Source: Actinomycetes bacterium (GTDB lineage: Bacteria > Actinomycetota > Acidimicrobiia > Acidimicrobiales > Palsa-688). Taken from it: a DNA stretch of 64,000 nt. Positions within the stretch are counted from its first letter, which is position 1, and the number at the start of each line of letters is the position of its first letter. Of this stretch, positions 45,460 through 53,404 are shown piece after piece. Below the pieces are notes generated by a model. It was not told where the DNA came from and searched no databases. It saw only the letters and a program-made list of their open reading frames with translations. The stretch covers positions 1-64,000 of the forward strand of contig JAKBBA010000009.1 of NCBI GenBank assembly GCA_021808665.1. The letters are read 5' to 3'. A program made the translations under genes and the position numbers.

Positions 45460-45663
45460 ATGGCAACCGGAAATGTGAAATGGTTCAACTCCGAGAAGGG
45501 TTTCGGATTCATATCCCAAGACGACGGCGGCCCTGACGTGTTTGTGCACTTCAGCGCCATCAGTGGGAACGGATACCGCAACCTGGAAGAGAACCAGAAG
45601 GTTGAGTTCGAGACCACCCAGGGCCCCAAGGGCCCTCAAGCCAGCAACGTCACGCTTATCTGA
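45460..45663 (+). CDS. cspA: Cold-shock protein
   Basis: A 67-residue OB-fold nucleic-acid chaperone. Seen: RNP1 KGFGFISQ and RNP2 VFVHFSAI, with [10 protein letters not shown] at the start. Strong AAAGGAGG ribosome site 10 bases upstream. The 280-bp space before it holds the rpsR promoter and a probable structured leader including the near-palindrome GCCCTTTAAGGGC (45391 region). Confidence 0.95.
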   Translation: MATGNVKWFNSEKGFGFISQDDGGPDVFVHFSAISGNGYRNLEENQKVEFETTQGPKGPQASNVTLI

Positions 45664-45688
45664 CGTCCCGCTAGGCCCTTAAAACGCC

Positions 45689-45716
45689 TGCCCGCCACCG
45701 GAAGCGGTGGCGGGCA
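45689..45716. terminator. Bidirectional terminator between cspA and mtnP
   Basis: TGCCCGCCACCG / CGGTGGCGGGCA, a 12-bp perfect stem with loop GAAG. On the minus strand it is followed by GGCGTTTTAA (T-run), on the plus by CGCTTATTAG. It serves the convergent cspA and mtnP transcripts. Confidence 0.8.
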
Positions 45717-45744
45717 CGCTTATTAGTAGGTTCACGTGAGCGAG

Positions 45745-46566
45745 TCAGCGCGGGTGAACGCTTGGAGCGCCGCTATGCGCGCAGGGGCAGCCGTGTGGGT
45801 CCGGTAGCTCTCGGATGACGGACCCGATCAGCTTCCGGGCGTGTTCAACGTTGGCTTCCATGACCTCGAACGCAGCTTTGGCAGTGACGGCTTCGACGGA
45901 CGGGTCACCGGCTATTCCGGCGTCGCGGTCGGTTACGAGGGCTAGCCCGGCGTAACACATACCGATCTCACGGGCTAGGTACGCCTCGGGGTATTGGGTC
46001 ATGTTGATCACGTCGAAGCCGGAAGCTGCGTACATGCGTGACTCGGCGCGGGTAGAAAAGCGGGGACCTTGAACCACGACGACTGTTCCATTCGAGTGGA
46101 ACTTTCCTGGTGGCCACCCTGACGACCCCATGCGTTGGACAACCCCGGCGATGGCCGCGGGAAGCCTTTGGCAGTAGGGGTCAGCGAAGCTGACGTGGTC
46201 GACGTCCGGAGAGCTCACGAAGGTGTCAGCTCGACCTGAAGTTCGGTCCACCAACTGGTCCAGTGCTACCAGGTCCCCCGGAGCGATGTCGCTCCTCAAA
46301 GACCCCGACGCGCAGAAGCCGATCACCTGCTTGACACCTAGGCAAGCCAGAGCCCAGAGGTTCGCTCTGTATGGAACTTCGTGCGGTGCGTGCTCGTGAC
46401 GCTCCCCGTGACGGGCCAGGAAAGCCACCCGTCGACCGGCTACCGTGCCCAGGCGGATTGGCGCTGAATGCGCTCCATAAGGAGTCTCCACTGTCACCGG
46501 GTCGGCACGGTCCATGAGCTTGTAGAAGCCCGAACCTCCGATTACCGCGAGGTCGATGTCGCTCAG
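45745..46566 (-). CDS. mtnP: S-methyl-5'-thioadenosine phosphorylase
   Basis: A ~273-residue purine-nucleoside-phosphorylase-type enzyme that splits methylthioadenosine. Seen: VIGGSGFYKL (phosphate site), FLARHGERHEHAPHEVPYRAN, GFCASGSLR, NMTQYPEAYLAREIGMCYA and the Asp in VTDRDAG. The conserved GGSGFY lies upstream of the only ATG (46515), and between it and an in-frame TAG (46579, the fmdB stop) there is no ATG, GTG or TTG; CTG at 46566, after GGGAAC, is the best start. Operon with fmdB. Confidence 0.85.
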   Translation of the reverse strand: MSDIDLAVIGGSGFYKLMDRADPVTVETPYGAHSAPIRLGTVAGRRVAFLARHGERHEHAPHEVPYRANLWALACLGVKQVIGFCASGSLRSDIAPGDLVALDQLVDRTSGRADTFVSSPDVDHVSFADPYCQRLPAAIAGVVQRMGSSGWPPGKFHSNGTVVVVQGPRFSTRAESRMYAASGFDVINMTQYPEAYLAREIGMCYAGLALVTDRDAGIAGDPSVEAVTAKAAFEVMEANVEHARKLIGSVIRELPDPHGCPCAHSGAPSVHPR

Positions 46567-46578
46567 AGCGCTTGTTCC

Positions 46579-46911
46579 CTAGGAAGCGGCGGCTTGTGAA
46601 GACGTCGACTTGGCCGAGCTGGAATCAGCCGGCGTCGACTTGGTCTCTTTGGCGGCGCCTGGCGAGCTGGATGTCTCCGCTTGGGACTTCTCAGGACCGT
46701 CCTTTGTCGAAGCAGACTTCGATGAGCTCGACGACGAACGGCTGTCGGTCTTGTAGAAGCCGCTCCCCTTGAAGGAAATGCCGATCGAACCGAAGACCTT
46801 GCGAAGAGGTCCTCCGCATGACGGGCAGGTGGTCAACTCGTCATCCTTGAACGACTGGACGATCTCCAGGTGCTCACCGCAAGACTTGCAGGCGTACTCG
46901 TAGGTAGGCAT
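46579..46911 (-). CDS. FmdB-type zinc-ribbon protein
   Basis: A 110-residue protein with MPTYEYACKSCGEHLEIVQS and CPSCGGPLRKV (two CxxC knuckles) followed by GISFKGSGFYKTDSR, the standard FmdB/CxxC_CXXC_SSSS signature, then a low-complexity Ser/Ala/Lys tail. Functions are unproven; relatives are linked to regulation or chaperone-like roles. A perfect CIRCE element lies 27 bp upstream of the ATG, so it is heat-shock (HrcA) controlled. Confidence 0.88.
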   Translation of the reverse strand: MPTYEYACKSCGEHLEIVQSFKDDELTTCPSCGGPLRKVFGSIGISFKGSGFYKTDSRSSSSSSKSASTKDGPEKSQAETSSSPGAAKETKSTPADSSSAKSTSSQAAAS

Positions 46912-46937
46912 GTCAGACAGAACTCCCTGCGTGGATC

Positions 46938-46964
46938 TTAGCACTCAACAGTGTCGAGTGCTAA
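46938..46964 (-). promoter_or_regulatory. CIRCE element (HrcA operator)
   Basis: TTAGCACTC (46938-46946), nine spacer bases, GAGTGCTAA (46956-46964): an exact match to the CIRCE consensus. It sits just upstream of fmdB (start 46911) and 66 bp from the divergent galU start, so fmdB-mtnP is the likely target, with galU possible. Confidence 0.93.
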
Positions 46965-47029
46965 GTGTATCCGACGTCGAAGCGAAAGGTAGGGCGTTAC
47001 GCAACGGGGTGGGATGATAGAAAGAGGTG

Positions 47030-47905
47030 ATGCCCATTCCGATACGCAAAGCCGTTATCCCAGCGGCTGGTTTGGGGACGCGTTTTCTCCCGGCGACGAA
47101 AGCGATCCCGAAGGAGATGCTGCCGCTCGTCGACAAGCCGGCCATTCAGTACGTCGTCGAAGAGGCGGCAGCGGCCGGGATCACCGACATACTGATCGTG
47201 ACCGGACGATCCAAAGGGGCGATAGAAGACCACTTCGACCGCTCACCGGACCTAGAGGCAGCTCTTCGCTCAGGGGGCAAGGAATCCGAAGCCGACCGCT
47301 TGGAGGCTATACACGACCTCGCCTGTGTTCACTACGTCCGCCAAGCGGAACCTCGCGGATTGGGTCACGCGGTCGGGATGGCCCGCCAGCACGTCGGTGA
47401 CGAGCCTTTCGTGGTTATGCTCCCAGACGACCTCATGCATCCCCGGTCGGGAATTCTCACCGGGATGCTCGACGCCTATCAGCAGCATTCAAGCGCAGTG
47501 CTGGCGCTCAAGCGGGTCACTGGTAGGGAGATCTCCATGTATGGGGTCGCGGCTGCTAAGACCCTAGACGCCAAGACGGTGGAGGTGCTCGACCTGGTGG
47601 AGAAGCCGACGCCAGAGGAAGCTCCCTCGGACCTGGGGGTCATGGGCCGCTACGTGCTCACCCCGCAGATCTTCGAGGCGATCGACCGCACAGAGCCGGG
47701 GCGCGGGGGTGAGCTGCAGCTGACAGACGCCATACGAAATCTCATAGGCAAGGAGAAAGTCGTCGGGTACGTGATTGGCGACGGCCGTTTCGACACGGGG
47801 AACAAGCTGGACTTTCTCATAGCTTCGATCACCTTCGCCTTGGAACGCGACGACGTCGCCCCCGACCTGATTCGCTTCTTGCGGACCGCGGTGCAGAGCC
47901 TGTGA
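47030..47905 (+). CDS. galU: UTP-glucose-1-phosphate uridylyltransferase
   Basis: A 291-residue nucleotidyltransferase making UDP-glucose. Seen: KAVIPAAGLGTRFLPATKA (8-26), IPKEMLPLVDKPAIQYVVEE, GLGHAVGMAR, LPDDLM and DLVEKPTPEEAPSDLGVMGRY. Preceded by AAAGAGG; GTG 47027 directly before ATG is possible. Its stop overlaps the moeA GTG (GTGA). Confidence 0.93.
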   Translation: MPIPIRKAVIPAAGLGTRFLPATKAIPKEMLPLVDKPAIQYVVEEAAAAGITDILIVTGRSKGAIEDHFDRSPDLEAALRSGGKESEADRLEAIHDLACVHYVRQAEPRGLGHAVGMARQHVGDEPFVVMLPDDLMHPRSGILTGMLDAYQQHSSAVLALKRVTGREISMYGVAAAKTLDAKTVEVLDLVEKPTPEEAPSDLGVMGRYVLTPQIFEAIDRTEPGRGGELQLTDAIRNLIGKEKVVGYVIGDGRFDTGNKLDFLIASITFALERDDVAPDLIRFLRTAVQSL

Positions 47906-49119
47906 TTCCCCTGGAGCAGGCCCAGGCGGAGGTGCTCGAATCGTGCCGCCCGGCCGCAGCCGTCGAGGTGGCAACATCCGAGGCGCTTGGCCTGGTTCTC
48001 GCGGCAGAGGTACGCGCCCCCGAGCCGGTGCCTTCCTTCCGCAACACTGCCATGGACGGCTACGCCGTTCATTCAGACGACGTAGCCGGAGCATCACCCC
48101 AGGCGCCGGTGCGTCTGAGAGTGGTGGGAACACGCCCGGCGGGTACCGCGGGAATGTTCAGCGTCGGTAGGGGAGAGGCCCTGCGGATCATGACCGGGGC
48201 GCTGTTCCCAGACGGAGCTGACGCCGTCGCTATCGTCGAGGAGACACGCACGGACGGCGATCATGTCGAGATCCTCGCACCGGCGTTGCCCGGGGTCCAC
48301 ATCCGCCCAGCCGGCGATGACATAGCGCAAGGGCAGCTTTTGTTCGAAGGCGGGACGGTGCTAGGCCCCGGCCACCTCGGCGTCTTGAGCTCGGTGGGGG
48401 CTTCAGCTGTGAGAGCCTTTCGCGCCCCCGTCGTGGGAGTGCTCTCCACCGGTGACGAGCTGGTCGAGGCAGGCGTCGACTTGCAGGCAGGCCAGATTCG
48501 CGACTCGAACCGGCGCACGTTGCTTTCCCTGGCGCAACGCGACGGGTTCCGGGTCGTCGACCTGGGTATCGCTAGAGACGACGAAGCTGCCATCGAGCGG
48601 GCTCTCGTGGGCGGCGCCACGGTTTGCGACGCGATCCTCACCAGTGGAGGAGTGAGCATGGGCGACTTCGACTATGTGAAAACCGTCCTGGATCGGATCG
48701 GGAAAATGAGTTGGATGCAAGTGGCGATCCGGCCGGCGAAGCCTTTCGCCTTCGGGACCATCGGGGACACACCGGTTTTCGGCCTTCCGGGTAACCCCGT
48801 CTCTTCGATGGTCAGCTACGAGCTCCTGGCTCGACCGGGCCTCCGCCGGATCGCAGGACACGTCGACTCGGACCTTCGACGCCGAGCGATACGAGGTTTT
48901 GTCGCAGGGCAGGGTTGGCGAGGTGCCCGCGACGGCCGCACAACGTATGTCCGGGTGGTCGCCGAGTTTGCAGCCGACGGCCGACTGAAGGTGTCGAGCT
49001 CGGGGGGTCAGGGATCCCACCAGCTCTACGCCATGGCTCGGGCGAATGCTCTCGCAGTGACACCACCCGGCCTCGACACAGCCAACGGTGACCCCGTTGA
49101 CGTGCTGGTTCTGGCGTGA
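47902..49119 (+). CDS. moeA: MoeA/Glp-type molybdopterin molybdenumtransferase
   Basis: A 405-residue gephyrin-E-domain protein. Seen: SFRNTAMDGYAVHSDDV (50s), LSTGDELVEAG, DSNRRTLLSLAQ, ILTSGGVSMGDFDYVK and GLPGNPVSSMVSYELL. It inserts molybdenum into molybdopterin; in corynebacteria and mycobacteria the galU-linked copy (Glp) also works in the divisome by binding FtsZ and the membrane receptor GlpR. Coupled to galU, with moaA and moaC following and a GlpR-like gene after them. Confidence 0.9.
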   Translation: MIPLEQAQAEVLESCRPAAAVEVATSEALGLVLAAEVRAPEPVPSFRNTAMDGYAVHSDDVAGASPQAPVRLRVVGTRPAGTAGMFSVGRGEALRIMTGALFPDGADAVAIVEETRTDGDHVEILAPALPGVHIRPAGDDIAQGQLLFEGGTVLGPGHLGVLSSVGASAVRAFRAPVVGVLSTGDELVEAGVDLQAGQIRDSNRRTLLSLAQRDGFRVVDLGIARDDEAAIERALVGGATVCDAILTSGGVSMGDFDYVKTVLDRIGKMSWMQVAIRPAKPFAFGTIGDTPVFGLPGNPVSSMVSYELLARPGLRRIAGHVDSDLRRRAIRGFVAGQGWRGARDGRTTYVRVVAEFAADGRLKVSSSGGQGSHQLYAMARANALAVTPPGLDTANGDPVDVLVLA

Positions 49120-49227
49120 ATCGACTGGTAGCGTCAGGCTTCGGCTCCGTCGCCTCGGGGGAGCGCAAGCTCGCAGTCGCAGGAGACATGGGTCAACAGC
49201 GTCGCTTGTCGGTACTCTAGGAACGTT

Positions 49228-50223
49228 GTGAGTAATCCCCTCGTCGACCCATACGGGCGTGTCGTCCGTGACCTTCGGATCTCCATAACCGACCGCTGCA
49301 ACTTTCGCTGCACGTATTGCATGCCTCAAGAGGGCATGCAGTGGACTCCGCGCGAACAGCTGCTCAGCTTCGAGGAGCTCACCCGGATCGCCCGTGTGTG
49401 CGTCGAACGCTTCGGCTTCGAGAGCATCCGGATCACCGGCGGCGAACCCACCGTCCGCGCCCACCTTGCAGTTCTGGTCTCCCGGTTCGCCGAGCTCGGA
49501 GTCGACCTGGCTATGACCACCAACGGGGCTTCGCTTGCCCAGCAGGCGTCCGATCTGGCCCGCGCTGGTCTGAGGAGGATCAACATCTCGCTCGACTCCC
49601 TAAAGCGCGAGCGGTTCGCCCAGATAACCGGCCGGGACGCACTTGACCAGGTCCTCGCCGGGATTCGAGCTGCTCAGGACGCAGGTCTCGACCCGGTCAA
49701 AGTCAACTGTGTCCTGGTGCGAGGGGTCAACGACGACGAGGTTCTCGACTTTGCAGCTTTCGGGCGCCGCGAGGGTGTCGAGGTGCGCTTCATCGAGTGG
49801 ATGCCTCTTGATGGCGACCACAGTTGGGAAGCCGGGCAGGTCGTTCCGGGCGAGGAGATAGTCGAAGCGATCGATGCGGTGTGGCCGCTGCTCACGGAGA
49901 CGGGGGAGCGGCCTCGGGAAGCCTCCCCAGCGGAAACCTACCGTTACGAGGATGGACGGGGCGAAGTCGGGGTGATAGCGAGCGTCACCAAGCCGTTCTG
50001 CGAGTCCTGCGATCGGGTCCGCCTGACCGCCGAAGGTCAGCTTCGCAACTGCCTGTTCTCGGTCCGCGAGACTGACCTGAGAGGCATCCTTCGAGGTGGT
50101 GGGTCCGACGATGAGCTGGCCGAAGCCATCGCAGGAGAGGTGGGTCGTAAGTGGGCCGGGCACTCGATCGGCCAGGTCCACTTCGTCAGGCCCGCCCGGA
50201 GCATGAGCCAGATCGGCGGCTGA
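49228..50223 (+). CDS. moaA: GTP 3',8-cyclase
   Basis: A 331-residue radical SAM enzyme for the first step of molybdenum cofactor synthesis. Seen: N-terminal cluster motif CNFRCTYC, ITGGEPTVR, NISLDSLKRERF, the C-terminal second cluster CESCDRVRLTAEGQLRNC, and a closing SMSQIGG, the GG tail needed for activity. GTG start with AGGA five bases before. Confidence 0.95.
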   Translation: MSNPLVDPYGRVVRDLRISITDRCNFRCTYCMPQEGMQWTPREQLLSFEELTRIARVCVERFGFESIRITGGEPTVRAHLAVLVSRFAELGVDLAMTTNGASLAQQASDLARAGLRRINISLDSLKRERFAQITGRDALDQVLAGIRAAQDAGLDPVKVNCVLVRGVNDDEVLDFAAFGRREGVEVRFIEWMPLDGDHSWEAGQVVPGEEIVEAIDAVWPLLTETGERPREASPAETYRYEDGRGEVGVIASVTKPFCESCDRVRLTAEGQLRNCLFSVRETDLRGILRGGGSDDELAEAIAGEVGRKWAGHSIGQVHFVRPARSMSQIGG

Positions 50224-50305
50224 CGCATACCGGGTGTTGCTTGCCGCCGCAGTTGGCGACGGCGTCAGCGGTGCCCTCACTGAGCTTCAAGTAGGATATG
50301 CCCCC

Positions 50306-50878
50306 ATGTCCGACCACGCTGGTCTCACCCACGTCGATCCCCTCGGGCGCGCCCGGATGGTCGACGTAACCCCCAAGGACGCAACGCACCGTCGGGCCTT
50401 GGCCCGAGCAAAGGTCTTCATGAAACCGGAGACCACGGGCATGGTTGCAGCCAACGCGGTGACCAAAGGTGACGTGCTAGGAGCCGCCCGCATCGCCGGC
50501 ATACAGGCAGCCAAGCGAACGGCTGACCTTATACCCCTGTGCCACCCGCTTCTGGTTGGGGCTGTGACTATCAACTTCAACCTCGGAGAGAACTTCGTAG
50601 AGGTCGAGTCGCAAGTGGAGACCGTCGACCGGACCGGGGTCGAGATGGAAGCGCTCACCGCCTGCGCGGTTGCGGCCCTGACCATCTACGACATGTGCAA
50701 GTCGGCTGACCGTTCGATGGTGATCGGAGAAATGGCGCTCTGGGAGAAGACTGGCGGTCGAAGCGGCCACTGGCGTCGCCCTCCAGGTGAACTGGCGATG
50801 CCCTTGGTGAACACGCCGGTCGGGTCTGTCGAGGAACTCGACGAGCTACTGGGACACGGATCCCCTCAAGGCGAATGA
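50306..50878 (+). CDS. moaC: Cyclic pyranopterin monophosphate synthase
   Basis: A 190-residue MoaC, partner of MoaA. Seen: LTHVDPLGRARMVDVTPKD, KGDVLGAARIAGIQAAKRT, IPLCHPL, and EMEALTACAVAALTIYDMCK with catalytic Lys. About 30 residues longer than typical at the C-terminus. ATG 50306 is the conserved start. Confidence 0.95.
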   Translation: MSDHAGLTHVDPLGRARMVDVTPKDATHRRALARAKVFMKPETTGMVAANAVTKGDVLGAARIAGIQAAKRTADLIPLCHPLLVGAVTINFNLGENFVEVESQVETVDRTGVEMEALTACAVAALTIYDMCKSADRSMVIGEMALWEKTGGRSGHWRRPPGELAMPLVNTPVGSVEELDELLGHGSPQGE

Positions 50879-51076
50879 AGAAGGGACAGCTCCCTGGAGT
50901 GAGGAGGCCTGCTTCGGCTAGCGTGTCAGGAGTAAGAAGATCTTCATCATTGGAACCCAGCGCTATGCCTGGGAGCGATTTAGCGGGTGGGTCGTTGACT
51001 GCGGGCCGGTGGGTATCCACCAGATCGTCTGCTCGTTGGTCTACGCTCCCTCTTACCGAAAGGTTGGCCTAGGAGC

Positions 51077-51676
51077 TTGACGACGTTGGTATTGCTTGTT
51101 CTCGGTGTCGTGTGGGCAGTTCTGTTGATCGGATGGTTCAAGACCCGTCCAACTAACGCCTTCCAGGATTCGGTCGTCATGTTCCGGCGGAACCTGTCGG
51201 TCCTGGAGAGTTCCTCCCCGAGGAGGATCAGCCCGGCGAACCGTATGCGCGTGGCCTCCCGGCCTCCCGCCGGTATTTCAGGGCAGAGGCGCAACGCTAC
51301 GGCATACGGGCGCCCTGCGGGTGTGGCTACGCCGGTGCAGCGTTCGGCGCGCGTTGGAGCGAACGCCCATGCCATCCGACGTCGCGCAGCGCAGCGCCGT
51401 CGCAGAGACGTCCTCTTGTCGCTGCTGGCGGGTGCCTTCGGGTCCTTCCTCCTCGCGCTGGTACCGGGTATGTCGGCCATATGGTTTGTGCAGCTAATCT
51501 TCGACCTTCTCGTGGCCGGTTACGTGGCTGTGCTCTTGCAGGTTCGAGGTGTGTCGACGGAACGGCAACGCAAGGTCAGCTACATGCCCCCGGCCCGCCA
51601 ACCCGGCGACCGAAGGCCTCGGGCGGCGTTCAGCCGAGGCTACGGGGACCTCGAGTTCCAGCAGGTGGCGAACTGA
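51077..51676 (+). CDS. SepX/GlpR-like divisome membrane protein
   Basis: A 199-residue protein with one N-terminal membrane helix (LVLLVLGVVWAVLLIGWF), an FQDSVVMFRRNLSVLE segment, a long Arg-rich cytosolic loop (55-112), two closely spaced C-terminal helices (LLSLLAGAFGSFLLALVPG and FVQLIFDLLVAGYVAVLLQV) and an RKVSYMPP-like tail. This layout and the galU-moeA neighbourhood match actinobacterial SepX/GlpR, the membrane receptor of the Glp protein at the division septum. TTG 51077 after AGGAG; TTG 51086 or 51092 are alternatives. Confidence 0.7.
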   Translation: MTTLVLLVLGVVWAVLLIGWFKTRPTNAFQDSVVMFRRNLSVLESSSPRRISPANRMRVASRPPAGISGQRRNATAYGRPAGVATPVQRSARVGANAHAIRRRAAQRRRRDVLLSLLAGAFGSFLLALVPGMSAIWFVQLIFDLLVAGYVAVLLQVRGVSTERQRKVSYMPPARQPGDRRPRAAFSRGYGDLEFQQVAN

Positions 51677-52359
51677 CCGAGACTCCCAGCGGGACCCGCA
51701 CCTCTCAAGAGTTGTCGGTTGGGGAGCTTGTAAGTCAAGCAGGACTGGAACTGGCCAAGGCAAACGCGGCTCGGGAAGCTTCTCTGTCTGCGTGCAGGGT
51801 CGTAATACGGGCTTCTGGCAGCGCAATCCGGGCGGTTCACAGGCTCGACCCGCACCACTACGAGGTGAAGCTCGCCGAGGCGGCGGCTTCGCTGCGTCAA
51901 GCGCAGCTGACCACGAAGTGTTTCCCTTCGATAGCCCACGCAGGATTTCTCCACGACGCGGAGAAGGAGTACGCCGAGGCCGTGCTGACCAGGGCTCTGG
52001 TCGATTCGGCGACCCTGCCCAGTCCTTCCGACATAGACGTCGGAATCCCGGCGTGGCTCAACGGTCTCGCCGAGGCAGCATCCGAGTTGCGCCGCCACCT
52101 GCTCGATCGGCTACGAGACGACCAAACTGATGCAGCTGAGGCGCTCTTCGTCGCGATGCAGGAGGTCTACGAGGCTCTTTTGGGTGTCGATTACCCAGAC
52201 GCGGTAACAGCCGGCCTCCGTCGTAGCACCGACGCTTTGAGAGCAGTGCTCGAACGCACCCGAAGCGACCTCACGACTACCTTGATACAGCTACGCCTCC
52301 AAAGAGCGCTCGACAAGGCCGGGGAGGAATCGCAGCCACGAGGTGACGATACGCGCTAG
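51673..52359 (+). CDS. Translin-family protein
   Basis: A ~228-residue all-helical protein of the translin superfamily (single-strand RNA/DNA binding, RNase in eukaryotes). Seen: VVIRASGSAIRAVHRLD, FLHDAEKEYAEAVL (acidic catalytic-type residues), DYPDAVTAGLRRSTDALRAV then ERTRSDLTTTLIQLRL. The start is uncertain: CTG 51673 overlaps the previous stop (CTGA) with AGGTGG just upstream; TTG 51712 is the next option. Confidence 0.72.
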   Translation: MTETPSGTRTSQELSVGELVSQAGLELAKANAAREASLSACRVVIRASGSAIRAVHRLDPHHYEVKLAEAAASLRQAQLTTKCFPSIAHAGFLHDAEKEYAEAVLTRALVDSATLPSPSDIDVGIPAWLNGLAEAASELRRHLLDRLRDDQTDAAEALFVAMQEVYEALLGVDYPDAVTAGLRRSTDALRAVLERTRSDLTTTLIQLRLQRALDKAGEESQPRGDDTR

Positions 52360-52377
52360 CCTGAAGAGTCCCGTCAC

Positions 52378-52451
52378 GGGGGTGTAGCTCAGCCCGGAAG
52401 AGCGCTACGTTCGCATCGTAGAAGTCGCCGGTTCAAATCCGGTCACCTCCA
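52378..52451 (+). tRNA. tRNA-Ala(CGC)
   Basis: A full cloverleaf: acceptor GGGGGTG/CACCTCC with the alanine identity pair G3-U70, D-stem GCTC/GAGC, anticodon stem CTACG/CGTAG with loop TTCGCAT (anticodon CGC at 52412-52414), T-arm GCCGG/CCGGT with loop TTCAAAT. Discriminator A at 52451; CCA is not fully encoded. It carries the integration site of the accessory region that follows. Confidence 0.93.
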
Positions 52452-52473
52452 CCCTGTGCTTTGGATCTTCGCG
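52406..52473 (+). repeat. att-like direct repeat, copy 1 (in tRNA-Ala)
   Basis: 68 bp from inside the anticodon stem past the tRNA end, identical to 56427-56494. Beyond the identical core, similarity continues to about 52714 (about 300 bp with scattered changes and one ~11-bp indel). This is the classic footprint of tRNA-targeted integration. Confidence 0.9.
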
Positions 52474-52575
52474 TCTTTCGGGCTGACTTTCCTGGGCTTT
52501 CGTGCTGTTTCGTGGCATCCCCATGGGGTTATCAACAGGGTTTATCGACCTGATTATGGGTGAATGATCACTCTG

Positions 52576-52713
52576 CCCTACGCAGCCCTACGCAGTAGAT
52601 CTCGCAAGCGAACCGTCCGCACGCTGGGGTTTTGCGTGTGAGCGCGTCGGCCGGCGCCGAAGTCGCGCCTCTTGCCCTACGCAGCCCTACCGCAGCGTAG
52701 GGCAGTGCCCTAC
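52576..52713 (+). repeat. CCCTACGCAG repeat cluster
   Basis: CCCTACGCAG in tandem at 52576-52585 and 52586-52595, again at 52675-52684, then CCCTACCGCAG (52685-52695), the inverted CGTAGGG (52696-52702) and CCCTAC at 52708. The distal set is repeated near the second copy (56685-56722). Spacing and location beside the att core resemble recombinase arm-type sites. Confidence 0.55.
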
Positions 52714-53029
52714 TCGAGGCGGGTGGAGAATACGACGGCGTGGCGCGGGCCGATTGCCCGTGAGTGACGCGCATCGTCTCGGCCGTGGAGGTCGAGCGGC
52801 AACTTGTGGCTTGCCGGTCGGCCAGCAGGCTTGTGAGGTCGCCGTCGAGGATGGCGGGAGCGATCGCGGTGTCGGGGCCCATGGCGGCCCGGTGAAGACC
52901 TCGGTGGCGGAGCGCCTGAGCGGTTCAGGGATCGGCGAGTCCTGCTCGCTCGAGTGTGGTCCGCCCATGACTTGGCATCAAGGCGCTGTCGCACCCCTCG
53001 CGTAGGCTCGTCGTCGAGGAGGTGGGCCC
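52714..53029. other. Stretch without recognised gene
   Basis: Between the repeat cluster and the DUF5131 gene, frames on both strands are Arg/Pro-rich shadows with no motif or ribosome site that I trust. GAGGAGG at 53015-53022 belongs to the next gene. Confidence 0.5.
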
Positions 53030-53404
53030 GTGGCTGACCACAGCACGATCGAGTGGACCGAGGCGACTTGGAATCCGACGACTGGTTGTGATCGAACGTC
53101 GCCGGGATGCGACCACTGCTATGCGCTCACGCTCGCGCGGAGGCTCAAAGCAATGGGCAACCCCAAATACCAAGTCGACGGTGACCCTCGCACTTCAGGC
53201 CCCGGTTTCGGGATCACGCTCCACAAGGACCAGCTGGACCTGCCCAGACGATGGGTCACACCACGGACGATCTTCGTCAACTCGATGAGCGACCTCTTCC
53301 ACCCGGCCGTGCCCGACTCGTTCATCGCTGATGTCTTCGCTGTCATAAGCGACACGCCTGAAGGGTCCAAGTACTCGATCGCCCGCTTGACCAGCGGCTA
53401 TTGA
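53030..53404 (+). pseudogene. DUF5131 (phage Gp37/Gp68-like) gene truncated by an IS
   Basis: The first ~110 codons match DUF5131: STIEWTEATWNPTTGCDRTS, GCDHCYALTLARRL, and RTIFVNSMSDLFHPAVPDSF. The Cys pattern suggests a metal or Fe-S site, as in the radical-SAM-like family. Homology ends at VISDTP, exactly where the IS left end begins (53357); the last 15 codons are IS sequence. The missing half was not found after the IS. Confidence 0.85.

Noticed and set aside
50875..51072. 65-codon frame overlapping the moaC stop
   Set aside because: No homology or good ribosome site; Ser/Arg-rich composition as in shadows. The gap 50879-51076 looks like a promoter/leader for the SepX-like gene.
52576..52713. 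CRISPR-like repeats
   Set aside because: Ten-base units are tandem or inverted with no regular 30-bp spacers and no cas genes.
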